64,000 nucleotides of DNA, taken from the NCBI RefSeq assembly GCF_003473485.1, contig NC_053043.1, forward strand, positions 36,556,576 through 36,620,575. Reading direction: 5' to 3'. Positions 12,378-22,522 of the stretch are shown here, one piece after another. Below the pieces are notes generated by a model. The model had not been told where the DNA came from. It ran no database searches and worked only from the letters and a program-made list of their open reading frames with translations. Position 1 is the stretch's first letter. Each line of letters starts with the position of its first letter. This DNA is from Medicago truncatula (Eukaryota; Streptophyta; Magnoliopsida; Fabales; Fabaceae). Position numbers and translations under genes: made by a program.

Positions 12378-13054
12378 TAGAGCTGTCAAAACGGGCCGGG
12401 CCGTATGGGCCGATCCGTTTAGCCCGATTAATTATAGGGTTTGGACCTTAAATATTGAGCCCGAATTTTAATAGGGTTTTTTAGCCCGGCCCTAAAAAGC
12501 CCGCTATCCGTTAGGGCTAGCCCGAACGGACCGAGGGTTGCCCGCTAGCCCGCATAACAAAGTAATTCTTTACTTAGTTGATTATCAAAGTAATAAATAA
12601 AAGTGAAAATTCAATGAATTAACACAAATATACATGTAATATAAAATTATATTTACTCGTTTCGTTATTTATAATTTTAAAGATCGAATATATAAATATC
12701 TATAACCATAACGTATCTAATTTATTTAAAATTGCTTTCCTCGCCATTTAGTTTACGACGTTTATACGAAAATGTTTACAATTTATTTTTGTTCTAGGCA
12801 TTATTTAAACATATTAAAAATATTATTTATAAAAAAAAATTTATAGGAGTATTTATAGTACTTTTTTATAAAAAAAATATATATAATTTTTAATACGGGC
12901 CAGCCCGTTAAGCCCGCGGCCTGTGTAGGACCGGACTCGGGTAGTATATTTCAAGCCCGTTTTATCAACCGGGCTTTTTGGCCCGGTCCGATAAAGCCCG
13001 AAGCCCGTTAGGGCCGGCCCTAAACGGGCCGGGCCGCCCGTTTTGACAACTCTA
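12378..13054. mobile_element. hAT-type non-autonomous element, 677 bp
   Basis: A perfect 8-bp duplication TATATTAT (12370-12377, 13055-13062) flanks inverted ends TAGAGCTGTCAAAACGGGCC and, at the right, CCCGTTTTGACAACTCTA. Eight-base target duplications and TAGAG-type ends are the known hAT signature. Both subterminal zones are GC-rich with many AGCCCG and CGGGCT motifs, while the centre is AT-rich. No transposase frame is present, so it would need one in trans. Confidence 0.85.
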
Positions 13055-13779
13055 TATATTATTATGCCTGAAAAAGTTTATTAGAGAGTATCCATAAGAT
13101 TAACAATGGATTCATCCAAGTGAAAAATGACTTGAACCTCTTAATCATGTGGTTATGGGTTGATTCTTACGGTTCATGTATGTAGAAAAAATCTAGTCAT
13201 CAGAAGAGAAGAACCCATCTTTTATGTCTCACATATTAAACGATGATAAAAATTTCGTACTAATATCATGATAATTAAAAAAAATACATATAAGATATTA
13301 TTTAAAGATTTGGGTTTTTTTTTATTAGATTTATATATAAACGTGGTTTTCTTTTTTAAAATAAAGTATTCATTTGTAGAAATAGATTTTCAAATAATTT
13401 GTAGTTCTAAAAACGAAAATTATTTTGTCTAGACAAAAAATGATTTTCAACACAACCACTTTAATTGGTATTAACTGATGGGACCATATCGTTTCTCATT
13501 GAAAAGGGGACTCGAAGTTCTCTCTTTCAAGTCCAAGATGGATAAATTTCATGCGTTAAAGAAGTTTAAAAAAAGTAAGTTGGTATTGAAACTTAGTATT
13601 AACATTAAACTAGATTGTTGATCCGTGCGTCACACGTGTTTATTGTTAAAGGATTGAAATATAAATAATAAAATGCAATATATAATTGGTAACGGTGAAA
13701 AAAAGAACAGATGATAATCCATAATAGACAAAATAAAATACTTCATAAAATGTATAAAATCTGAAAATATTATAAAAGA

Positions 13780-14940
13780 ACCAGCAATCCTATCAACCAA
13801 AAGTTCAAACCAAAAGTAGCAAAGGAATCAACAAAAAGGAAGCTTAAAGCGTCTGAAGAAAACTGCTCCTGAAGATAAGACGCTCCTGAAGACAAAGTGC
13901 TCCTGAATTGATGACGTCATCAGAAGCAAGTTCATCAAAAGCGAGTTCATCAGAAGCAAGTTCATCAGAAGCTAAATATCACCAGAAGCTGCAGTTCATC
14001 AGAGGATGCAACTTAAGGCTTCAAAAATTGTTTAATGGGATTCAACCTCGTCTAAGGATTGCAGAGGACTGAAAAAGTGAAGCATCGACTATTTTGAAAG
14101 AATTTGAACACATTGGATGCTTGTTCCTCAAAAGAGCGTTGACAAAGTACGTTTGTACGAAGTGTACAACCACTACCTCCACTACTCTATTTTGTCTCTG
14201 CTACAAGACAAGAAAAACAGCTATGCCTGCAATGATGTTCCTTCACAATGGGAAAGCATTTGAAATTGATCCTTCTTAGGACAACAACCATATCAGGCAA
14301 ATGATCATTGGTGATTGATTAAAAGCTTCAAACAACTCTATTTTGAATGTGCTGGCAATTCAACGTCTCTTTCACACCTCTATATAAAGGAGTGAAGATT
14401 CAGAGTTTCAATAGAACAATACCAAGAATTACAAGTGCCAAAACTCTGCTGAAATTGTTTTGCATTCAAAATTTCACTTAGAATTTCTTCTCAAAGCTCA
14501 TATCTTAGAAATTCTAGAGTCTTAAGAGTCTGTATCTGATTTGTATTGTGGACACCACTGATTGTATATCAAGTGTTCAACCTCAAACATTTTTCTTGTA
14601 ATTCTGTTTGAATTCAGAAGTCTCTTGCAGTTGTGCTTGAGCAATAGAAGTCTCTTGATTGTGTTCAGGAGCATAGGAAGTCTCTTGCAGTTGTGCTTGA
14701 GCATTTGAAGTCTCTTGCTAGTTTTAGCAGTGAGCAACTGTAATCAGATATTACTTTTTAGTGAACTCTCCTTGGAAGTGCAAGGGGGACATGACTGACT
14801 TCTGGTTTGTGGAAGGAACCTGTATAAATTGATTTGTGTCTTTCTTCTCTCTCTGTTTATCCGCTGCAAGTTGTTCTGAACATCACTTATGATCAGTGTT
14901 TTCACTATGATTTTATTTTGTTTTATATTATATTTTTAAT
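13780..14940 (+). mobile_element. Ty1-copia (SIRE/Maximus-like) LTR fragment
   Basis: Contains iterated TCATCAGAAGC and GCTCCTGAAG motifs (13860-13990), which I recognise from legume SIRE/Maximus copia LTRs. A TATA box CTATATAAAG lies near 14380. A short tandem array of GAAGTCTCTTG units with TTGTGCTTGAGCA spacers occupies 14610-14720. No gag or pol lies beside it, so it is a solo or truncated LTR. Exact ends were not found. Confidence 0.55.
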
Positions 14941-15139
14941 AGGCTTCATTGCAATTTTGATCCCCATATTTTCAAAATTGTTAACTTTTGATATCTCATT
15001 TTTTCAAACCAGCATTTTGATCCCCCTAGTTTCAAAGTCAACTAAATATTTTGGTCCCCCTCCTCTAAATCCTAAATATGTTGTGGCATGTTCATTAATC
15101 ATGTTGTACTTGCTAAATTACAATAATCGTATTAGGGCT

Positions 15140-16060
15140 TGTATTGTATTGATCATGCCTTGAGAAGGCTCTTAAGGGTTGTATTTATAGCCCTCTATTA
15201 GCTTGATTTATGGTTACTTAGGCTATAAGTAATGAGGGTAATTATGTATTTAGACCGAGCTCTAGAGGCTTCTAGAAGCTGGTTGAGGTGGCACCCTGGG
15301 AAGGACGCGCCTTGGGCCTTAGAGCCCTTCTAGAGGGCGTTAAGGTCTCTAATAGGGTCTAAAAGTCCTTTTGGAGGTCTTCTAGGTTCTTAGGAATATA
15401 TTGACGGTCCACAGTCCCCCAAGCACTAGTTTTGAGACAATGCGAAGTGATTAATTTGCTTTAAATTTTTTGGCTATGCTTTGCTTATATTTCGTACGCA
15501 TCTTTGGATGCTATCATCCAAGTTCGGAGAGCCCCCCTAGGGTGATCCTTCTTTGTTTCAAATCCCCCAAGGGAGTATAAGTTCAATTTGTCTCATAAGT
15601 TAACCATTCACAGCCCCCAAGCACGAGTCTTGGGAGAAGGCGAAGTGGTTCGTAATGGCGTGATGAGTTGATACTTAGTGAAGATTTTTGGAGGCGAGAT
15701 GTCAAAGAAATATAAGGCGAGCTCATTGCTTTTTTGAACTATCCAAAGATGCACATTTCGTGACCTTTCGATGGCGTTTTTGCCACGTGTCTCCACTCAT
15801 GGCGAAGCTAAGTGTGTTTTTCAAGGCGGCTTTAATTGTTGTTCCATAAAGTCGCGCTTTGCTCTTCATTTCCTTTCGTTCTCTGTTTCTTTTCCGCATT
15901 TTTCGCCTCTGAACACTCCTATTCACTCAAGTTGTCAGTTGCTTCTTTGGATTTTTGATCTCGAGTTCTTCAGCTTCTCAAGTACTCTTTCGTTTTGTCT
16001 TTCTCGTTTTTTCAACTTCTTGAAACATAGGGGGCGAAAACTGCTATTAAGGCAAAATAA
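15140..16060. mobile_element. Unclassified LTR-retrotransposon remnant
   Basis: Low-AT sequence unlike its surroundings, with two related blocks containing CCCCCAAGCAC (about 15416 and 15616). A minus-strand TATA-like GGCTATAAATACAACCC lies near 15190. Reads as non-coding LTR-type sequence. It separates the distal and proximal 5' flanks of the F-box pseudogene. The short frames here have no recognised domain. Confidence 0.35.
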
Positions 16061-16520
16061 AAAAAGTAATATGAAGACTATTAAAGTTAGATATTTATTA
16101 TTACATTACTTTCTACAATAATCTCCACTTTACCGTAGTTAAAGTAGGTTGCTCCTCACTTATAATCATTGTTCAGCTCATATAATTATTCGATGTGGTT
16201 TTCAGCAATGCAAGCTTGTGTTTATGAACACATTTTTTTTTTCCTTATAGCTTTGGTTTCCACGGAAAAGGGACTCCAATAATCTGGAGTTGGGACAGGA
16301 GGTAAGTAAATTCTAACTATAGATTGTTCTAACAAGGATCCGAACTCGTGTTTCTTTCAAACAATCCGTCATTAACTAAATATCATTAATCACTTGAACT
16401 TAAAACTACTTGTTTAGGTTATGGACTTATGGTTACATATGATACAATAGATTTGTTTCATTACAACAGAGTAGCTGAACACTGTCATTTATTGTGAATC
16501 AGGTGCTTTTGTAAGTAGTC

Positions 16521-18325
16521 ATGGATTCGAACAATGCAACTATGGAAGATGAAACAAAACACCTTCCATCAGGGGAAACATCAGTAGGAGAAAGAGAATG
16601 ATTAGCACTTTACATGAAAGCATTCTTGGTCACATCCTATCTTTCATTCCAATTGTAGACACGGTTAGCACTAGCGTCTTATCAAGATGATGGATTGAAG
16701 ATTCGACATCCATAACCAGACTAAAGTTTGATGATAGTTTGTTTGGTTCTATGAAGAAAAAAATGAAAAAGGAACAGTTTGTGAATTTTGTTGAAAAAGT
16801 GCTTATTCACTTCACTAACTCGAGCATCCAAAGTTTCTTTCTTTGCTTAACTAGTCATCCATATGATACATCTCAGAAATAAGTGAATGGATTTGCTTTA
16901 TCTTAGAAACGAGAATTCAGAAGCTTCATATTCAATATGCCGATAAAGTTTTCCTTTCTTCTAATTAACTTTTTAGCTGCAAATCTTTTAATCGAATTGA
17001 CGCTTCAAATGAGATGTATTCTTTAGTATTTCTGGGATTAAGTTGTTGAGTGATTCTTCCGATTATTCAAAAGATATAAATCTTAGTTTCCCAATTCTCA
17101 AAGTGTTTGAAGCCAGAGGGTGCAAATGGTCAACAACACAGAACATTAGTTTACAAGTACCTTTACTTGAGAAGTTTTCCATAGCAATATGGAACCGTCA
17201 TTCAAATAAAGCGTTTAAATTTGCCATCAAAGTTTATAGTCCACACCTAACGGATTTCTCTTATGAGGGTGATCTTGAACAGGATATTGTTCTGTGTGAT
17301 TCATCGTCTGTTCGTATTGCTTCTGTTGTGATTGTTGTTGATGAAGATAAAAAGAACAGAATGGAAGAACTTGGTTTTCAAGCATATAATCTTTTAAGAC
17401 AAATCGATGAAGTGGAACGACTGAAATTATTGTTTTACAAGGTATGCTTTTCTTTTATCATATATCAATGGCTATATCAATGGCTATAGTCTTGAAAATT
17501 GAACAAAAAAAGTCTCAGAATTTGAATAAAATTTACCTTGTCCTACAGGTTCTAAGGGAAGGTAAAGATATTTTCGCTAATCTGCCTGTCTTTGGAAGGT
17601 TAACTTATCTGACATGTCCATAAGCTAATTTTCATAAGTTCTCTAGAATAGCTTACAAAAAAAGATTATAGCTTAGTATATGAAAAAAGTTTGACTTAAT
17701 TTTATGGAAAATGCTAACTTGTGCCCTAAGGGCACAAGATAGGGATCTAAAAGTAGAATTTAAAAATAAATGTTGCATTGAAAAGATAAGTTTTTAAGAT
17801 TATGAATGCACAATTTCCAAGATTGAATTTCTACATTTAGTTTCTTATCTTGTGCCCAAGTTAGCAAGACCCTAATTTTATTTTTTGTTACCGAAATAAC
17901 TTATACTTAAGCATTTATGTGACAAGTGCTTATAGATAAGCGCTTAATTAAGTTGTTTTCCAATCAGAGTCTTTATTACATATAGCAAAATAATGTAGAT
18001 GATAGATAACTCATCATGATACACAAAATTTCAGGGAGTAGATGATTTGCATAAAAGATGTCTTCACTTCTGCAATATTACCTCACTGCTTTCTGTCAAG
18101 CTTCAAAGTATTTCAGTTTAAAGCATTAAATGCGATCGAGTGTGATCTTTGTTTGGTTAAATTCATGTTGTAAAATGCAGCAATGTTGGAGAAGATGATG
18201 ATATCGCTGGCTTTTTGGCTGCGATATGCAGATATGGATTTGGAAAAAGTTAAGGAGCAGATTCGGTCATTACCAAAGCGTTCTAGCTTTTGCATGATAG
18301 AATTTTCTGATATCAGTAGTTCCTG
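16521..18325 (+). pseudogene. F-box/FBD pseudogene, paralogue of the gene at 7855
   Basis: Aligns exon by exon with 7855-9887. Visible lesions are a 1-base deletion near 16598 that ends the frame at TGA, and an AGA-to-TGA nonsense change at 16688-16690 inside the F-box. There is also a frameshift with TAA near 16880, stops near 16970, and loss of roughly 45 bases near 17020. Exon 2 is cut after about 17610, where sequence jumps into intron-2 homology, and exon 3 has a 1-base insertion near 18050 and TAA near 18171. The longest surviving open stretch (17043-17489) covers the middle of the LRR region. Intron 2 holds a MITE (17706-17872). With lesions in every exon, a functional protein is very unlikely. 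Confidence 0.9.
17706..17872. mobile_element. Mutator-type MITE in pseudogene intron 2, 167 bp
   Basis: The 9-bp duplication TAATTTTAT lies at 17697-17705 and 17873-17881. The inverted ends are TGCTAACTTGTGCCC and, at the right, TTGTGCCCAAGTTAGCA. The paralogous intron at about 9515 lacks it, so the insertion followed the F-box duplication or was lost from copy A. Confidence 0.85.
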
Positions 18326-20754
18326 AAGATTTTCCAAACAATTTAAGAATATTTGTGCTTAGATGGTTTAATGTATCTGGTTTTAGTGTAATGCATTACT
18401 ACATTATAGCAATGCAAACTGTAAGAGTTTTCTCTTTTTCCTGTTGGTTTTCTAGTAGTGATTTATTTACCATTAGAATGTAATTTACTCCAGAATGTTA
18501 TATTGTAACGATAAGTTTACTGATAATTGAATTCTATCTCAACAAGAAAAAATACAAGGGAGTCTTTGTCAGTTAAACTTTGTATCAGTATTCATACATA
18601 GATTTTTTAATTCTTTAATGAACCAGATGGAAGAATAAGTGAATAACAGAACCTAAAATGTAGATGGGGTACATTTCATTGTGTGAAGCCCGAGGATGAG
18701 GGTGGGGAGTGATTTCCGGTTCAGGAGGCATGTTCAATGAGCAGCTTCTAACATGCTTTTAGGCAAAGTGTCACATGAATGAACCAAATTAGTTTAAATA
18801 TTCCTAAAATTCTTTTTGCAAAGAAATGAGACCCTGACTTTGGAGACAGAAAAAATCGGGATCTGGGAAGCATTTTACTATCACCATGGTAACACTTAAT
18901 AAATGGAATTTAGTTCAGCATTTCAAAACTGGCACAATTAACAATGATGTATCTTCAACTAGTACATAATTTATAGCAGAAAATTAACTTGAATCTTCAA
19001 GGACTTCTGCTTAAAATTAAACTATTTATGGAATACACCACCAATAAAAAAAGTATTTATGGAATGTCCTTATTGCACCAAGTGCTTTGGTTCAAGCATA
19101 GGTGATCAATATGACAAGATGCAATACAAAAAAGTGCATGTTTGTTTTCTTTACACAGTGAATAGATCTTGAACGCGCGGCATGCTTGAAGATCATGTTT
19201 GTAGCTTTTTAATGTCACCCTAGAATGACATTGAGACATGACACGTCTGCGAAGAAGATGGATTCCAAACATAAGCTAATTCATATTTCAGATGATCTTT
19301 CCTGTCATGTCATTTGAATAAATCCTCTTCAGTAAAATTGCAATGTTTTTGCCTATTGGCAACGGTATCACCAAGAATCAACTACACACAAAGCTGTATT
19401 TTTAATGTCACAATAATAAGAAACATAATAACCAAAATTTCAAGTACCTGATAAATTATCTGTTGAGAGTCCTGCTTTGCATTGCATGAGATACGACCTA
19501 AAAATATATTTATAAGCGACAAGTTACATGGTTGAGTCATGACCAACTCGAATTCTAAATAGATACGACATTTTCTCATCTAGATTCTTACCCTTTTTAC
19601 TTCTGATCATGGTTTGTCACTGGAGAAACTTTGCTGAGATAACTTCACATACCACCAATTTTTCTTCTTACATATTCAACTATTACCAGCCACTCACATT
19701 AAATACTAAAGTTAGAAATAAGCACCATGTTTTGTTTGTGTGCTCCTTTTCTCTTCATTGTTCTGTTCAAGTACTTCATTGATTGAATCCTTAATTCAAA
19801 CCCCAGTAGTTACTTCAAACATCTGATTCCATGGACTGACCTTAAAATAAAATGTTTCATATCAATTTTCTATTAATGTTCAATCCAATGTTTTAAAAAC
19901 CGAACTAGACACTGAATCAACGAGACCTCCAAATCATAGCTCGACTTGTTGAAAGGTCTAGTTCAGTTTTTTAAAATATTGTTTCATTCTTTAAGAAATT
20001 TTTGAACATGTACTCACATAATGATCATTTAAAAGGAATGATCAAACAAAGAATGGAAAAGACCATCATATGAACTAGTTTCAAGTATGAAAAAGAATAT
20101 AGAGTGAAAGTGCATGTGTGTATGCAATATGCATATTGAGAACCTATGAAGCACATACACAAACACGAACACTAGACACGACACGGATAATAATTTGAGA
20201 AAATGACATAATTCAATGTAACTATAGGTGTTGTGTCGGTGTCAGTGTCGGACACCCAGGCGTATCCGACACCAGGACAACCCTAATCCAAGGAGTACTT
20301 GTGCTTCATAGTTGAGATTTCTAGTACAGTAGTGTTTAAAATGAAGGATTTGATTTTGCGGTGTGACTAGAACAGAACAGTGAAGAGTAGAGTAGCAAAC
20401 ATGCAAAACAAGGTGTTAAATTTCATGTACACATAAAGTGAATGGCTTGTAATAGGTAACTATGTGAAAGAAGATTATGAGTGAGACAAAAAACAAGTTG
20501 AACAAGTTGAGATATATTTATAGAGAGAATGAAAGTGAAAGTACATGACAGTAAGAAGAGAAGGGAAATTGAGGAGAAACTCTCTGTTACAGCTCAATTT
20601 CCATCCATCACACGGTATCTCCTTCCAGCTCATAACTTATTGTCATTAATGTACTTATGATGATTCAGCTTCTCTAATGGTCAGTCAATTTGGTAAACAA
20701 AATTGTACTTTCATTGTTTATCTATATTTAATACTTCTCAAATTTAATATTATA
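18326..20754. other. Intergenic, no supported gene
   Basis: The first kilobase is homologous to 9890-10930. A small foldback lies at about 19893-19980 (AAAAACCGAACTAGAC and GTCTAGTTCAGTTTTTT). A GTGTCGGTGTC-type repeat lies at 20160-20290, related to 49055-49170. The minus-strand frame 19382-19579 has no recognised domain. Confidence 0.5.
20160..20290. repeat. Dispersed GTGTCGGTGTC repeat, copy 1
   Basis: Left side GAACACTAGACACGACAC and right side GTGTCGGTGTCAGTGTC form an imperfect inverted repeat around a TAATAATTT-containing core. A second copy in the same orientation lies at 49055-49170 inside the nucleoporin-like gene. Probably a short MITE-like repeat. Confidence 0.5.
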
Positions 20755-21035
20755 CTCCCTCCGCCTCAAATTGTATGAAGTTTTGGTCATTTCACACGTA
20801 TTAAGAAATGTAATTAATATTGTGTGGGGAAGAGAAATTATCAGTTGTTTTACAAAATTATCCTTAATAAATGGTATGGAAACGATAAATGATATAATTG
20901 AAAGAAGAGGGAGTAATTAATACTTAAGGATATAATAGGAAAAGTAACATTAATATTTCATTGGTATTGTAAAGCGACATATAATTTGGAAGAAAAAAAA
21001 AATCCAAAGCAACATACAATTTGGGACGAAATGAG
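20755..21035. mobile_element. Stowaway-like MITE, copy 2
   Basis: TA-flanked, 281 bp, ends CTCCCTCCGCCTCAAATTGT and, inversely, ACAATTTGGGACGAAATGAG. Nearly colinear with 6342-6624. The right end is eroded compared with the left. Confidence 0.8.
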
Positions 21036-21499
21036 TAATATAAAATTTAGAGTAAAGATTCAATTTGGTCTCTCGTGACTCAATTCAATCATTTACAAAA
21101 ATTATACTCAAATTAATTTCGTACAGAGAGACAAATTAGTCTCTCTCTTGATTTTTGATAGAAAAACTAATTTGTCCACTTATAAAAATGTCAAAAGACT
21201 ATTTTTTTTCGTATCGTGAGAAAATTGTAAAGGAGGTATTTATTCTAAAATGTAAAAATTCTATTAGTATCAATATCATGCTGACCAAACCAATGTGAAG
21301 TAGTTTGAGTTACGTAACTATTTCCTCCGACCTTAATAATAAGCAAGAATTTACTTTCACATTTATTATTTAATTAAGGATTATAGTTCAATATTTATAT
21401 ATTTCTGATTTCAAGTAAAAAAGAAGTAAATTTATCGACTTATAATGGTCTTCATCACAACATTTAGTACTTTATTTAGGATATGTTTGACACAATGAC

Positions 21500-21602
<103 letters not shown>

Positions 21603-21820
21603 CGGAGAAGTGTACATGTAGATATAATTGATAATAAAGTTTACTATTTTCTCTAGATAATTTTTAGATGTACCTCAATACCGCAAAATAAATAGTTGTA
21701 CAGAACATATTTTATATAAAAAGAGAGAGATGTATTATATTTTTAATTATTATAAGTAACTTACTAAATCATTGTATCTTAATATTTGGTATAGCTAGAA
21801 CATAAAAAATCCTTATATTC

Positions 21821-22450
21821 CTACCAACTTCCATCAAATTTAGCCTTCAACTTCTTCACTTGAGAGAGATCTAGCAAAGTAGTTTGTGAAACTAAACCAG
21901 AAGGCAATTTATTGCCAAACAAAAGAACATCAAGTATATGAGTAGTAGGATTTTCGCTACTAAAAGCACCAAAAGCAGTAGCTTTTCCCTTACCAGAATT
22001 AACCGCAAAATGCAACATTCCTTGTGGAAAAACAAAAACATCACCCGGTTTCAAAACTTTGGAATAAAATGAAGTAGGTGTCAAAAATCCAGCTGTAATT
22101 TCACCTTTAACTACTGACAATAATTCAGTTGCATCAGGATGAGTATGCATAGGAGCTAACCCGCCTTGGTCTAGGTCTATCCGCAACGCAGAGATTCCAA
22201 GTCCATTAAGGGCTGGAAAATTGGTGACAGTTGCAGTAGCGACTCCAATTTTGAAAGAGTTGTTGGTGTTTCCAGCTACGAGGCCATGAAAGCTAAAATC
22301 ATCTGATGTGACGCTTGTAAGTGGTTTGCAGGCATAGCCTGAAGGAGTGTTTGGAGCCTTTAAATCCGCAACACAAAAATCACTGATAGAAGCATACGAA
22401 ACAGTGAATGAGAAAACAATGAAAAGGAAAAGTATATGAGTAATTTTCAT
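21821..22450 (-). CDS. Germin-like protein, ABP19/ABP20-type
   Basis: A single-exon protein of 209 residues, the usual length for germin-like proteins. Residues 1-20 form a hydrophobic signal peptide, predicting secretion to the apoplast. Cys26 and Cys41 fit the conserved N-terminal disulfide. The cupin metal-binding residues are His102, His104 and Glu109 in the first germin box (HTHPDATELLSVVKGEITAGF region) and His147 in the second (GDVFVFPQGMLHF region). Germins bind manganese and assemble as hexamers; some have oxalate oxidase or superoxide dismutase activity, but the activity of this member cannot be read from sequence. Similarity to the proteins called auxin-binding protein ABP19/ABP20 is from memory of that subgroup. 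The KGE tripeptide at 115-117 is typical of the family. The ATG start is directly followed by the signal peptide, so it is well supported. Confidence 0.93.
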   Translation of the reverse strand: MKITHILFLFIVFSFTVSYASISDFCVADLKAPNTPSGYACKPLTSVTSDDFSFHGLVAGNTNNSFKIGVATATVTNFPALNGLGISALRIDLDQGGLAPMHTHPDATELLSVVKGEITAGFLTPTSFYSKVLKPGDVFVFPQGMLHFAVNSGKGKATAFGAFSSENPTTHILDVLLFGNKLPSGLVSQTTLLDLSQVKKLKAKFDGSW

Positions 22451-22509
22451 CTTATTATTGGATGATGATTACAAATTATTGAATTTGGTATGAGGTAATG
22501 TTAGAACTG

Positions 22510-22522
22510 GTATATATTTATA
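22510..22522 (-). promoter_or_regulatory. Putative TATA box of the germin-like gene
   Basis: On the minus strand the sequence reads CTATAAATATATA about 60 bases upstream of the start codon. This spacing is normal for a plant core promoter with a short 5' leader. Confidence 0.6.

Larger units (their letters stand above)
13290..19380. repeat. Segmental duplication, copy B (pseudogenised F-box)
   Basis: Colinear with 6830-10960 but expanded by LTR-retrotransposon remnants (about 13.6-16.1 kb) lying between the distal and proximal 5' flanks, and by a MITE in intron 2. The gene inside is broken, see 16521-18325. After the pseudogene the similarity continues to about 19.35 kb. Confidence 0.7.

Noticed and set aside
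14834..15163. 109-codon hydrophobic frame as a membrane protein gene
   Set aside because: It spans the LTR remnant edge and a repetitive TTTTGATCCCC-type region; hydrophobicity follows from T-rich sequence.
16521..18325. A second functional F-box gene
   Set aside because: Stops and frameshifts are present in all three exons and exon 2 is truncated.
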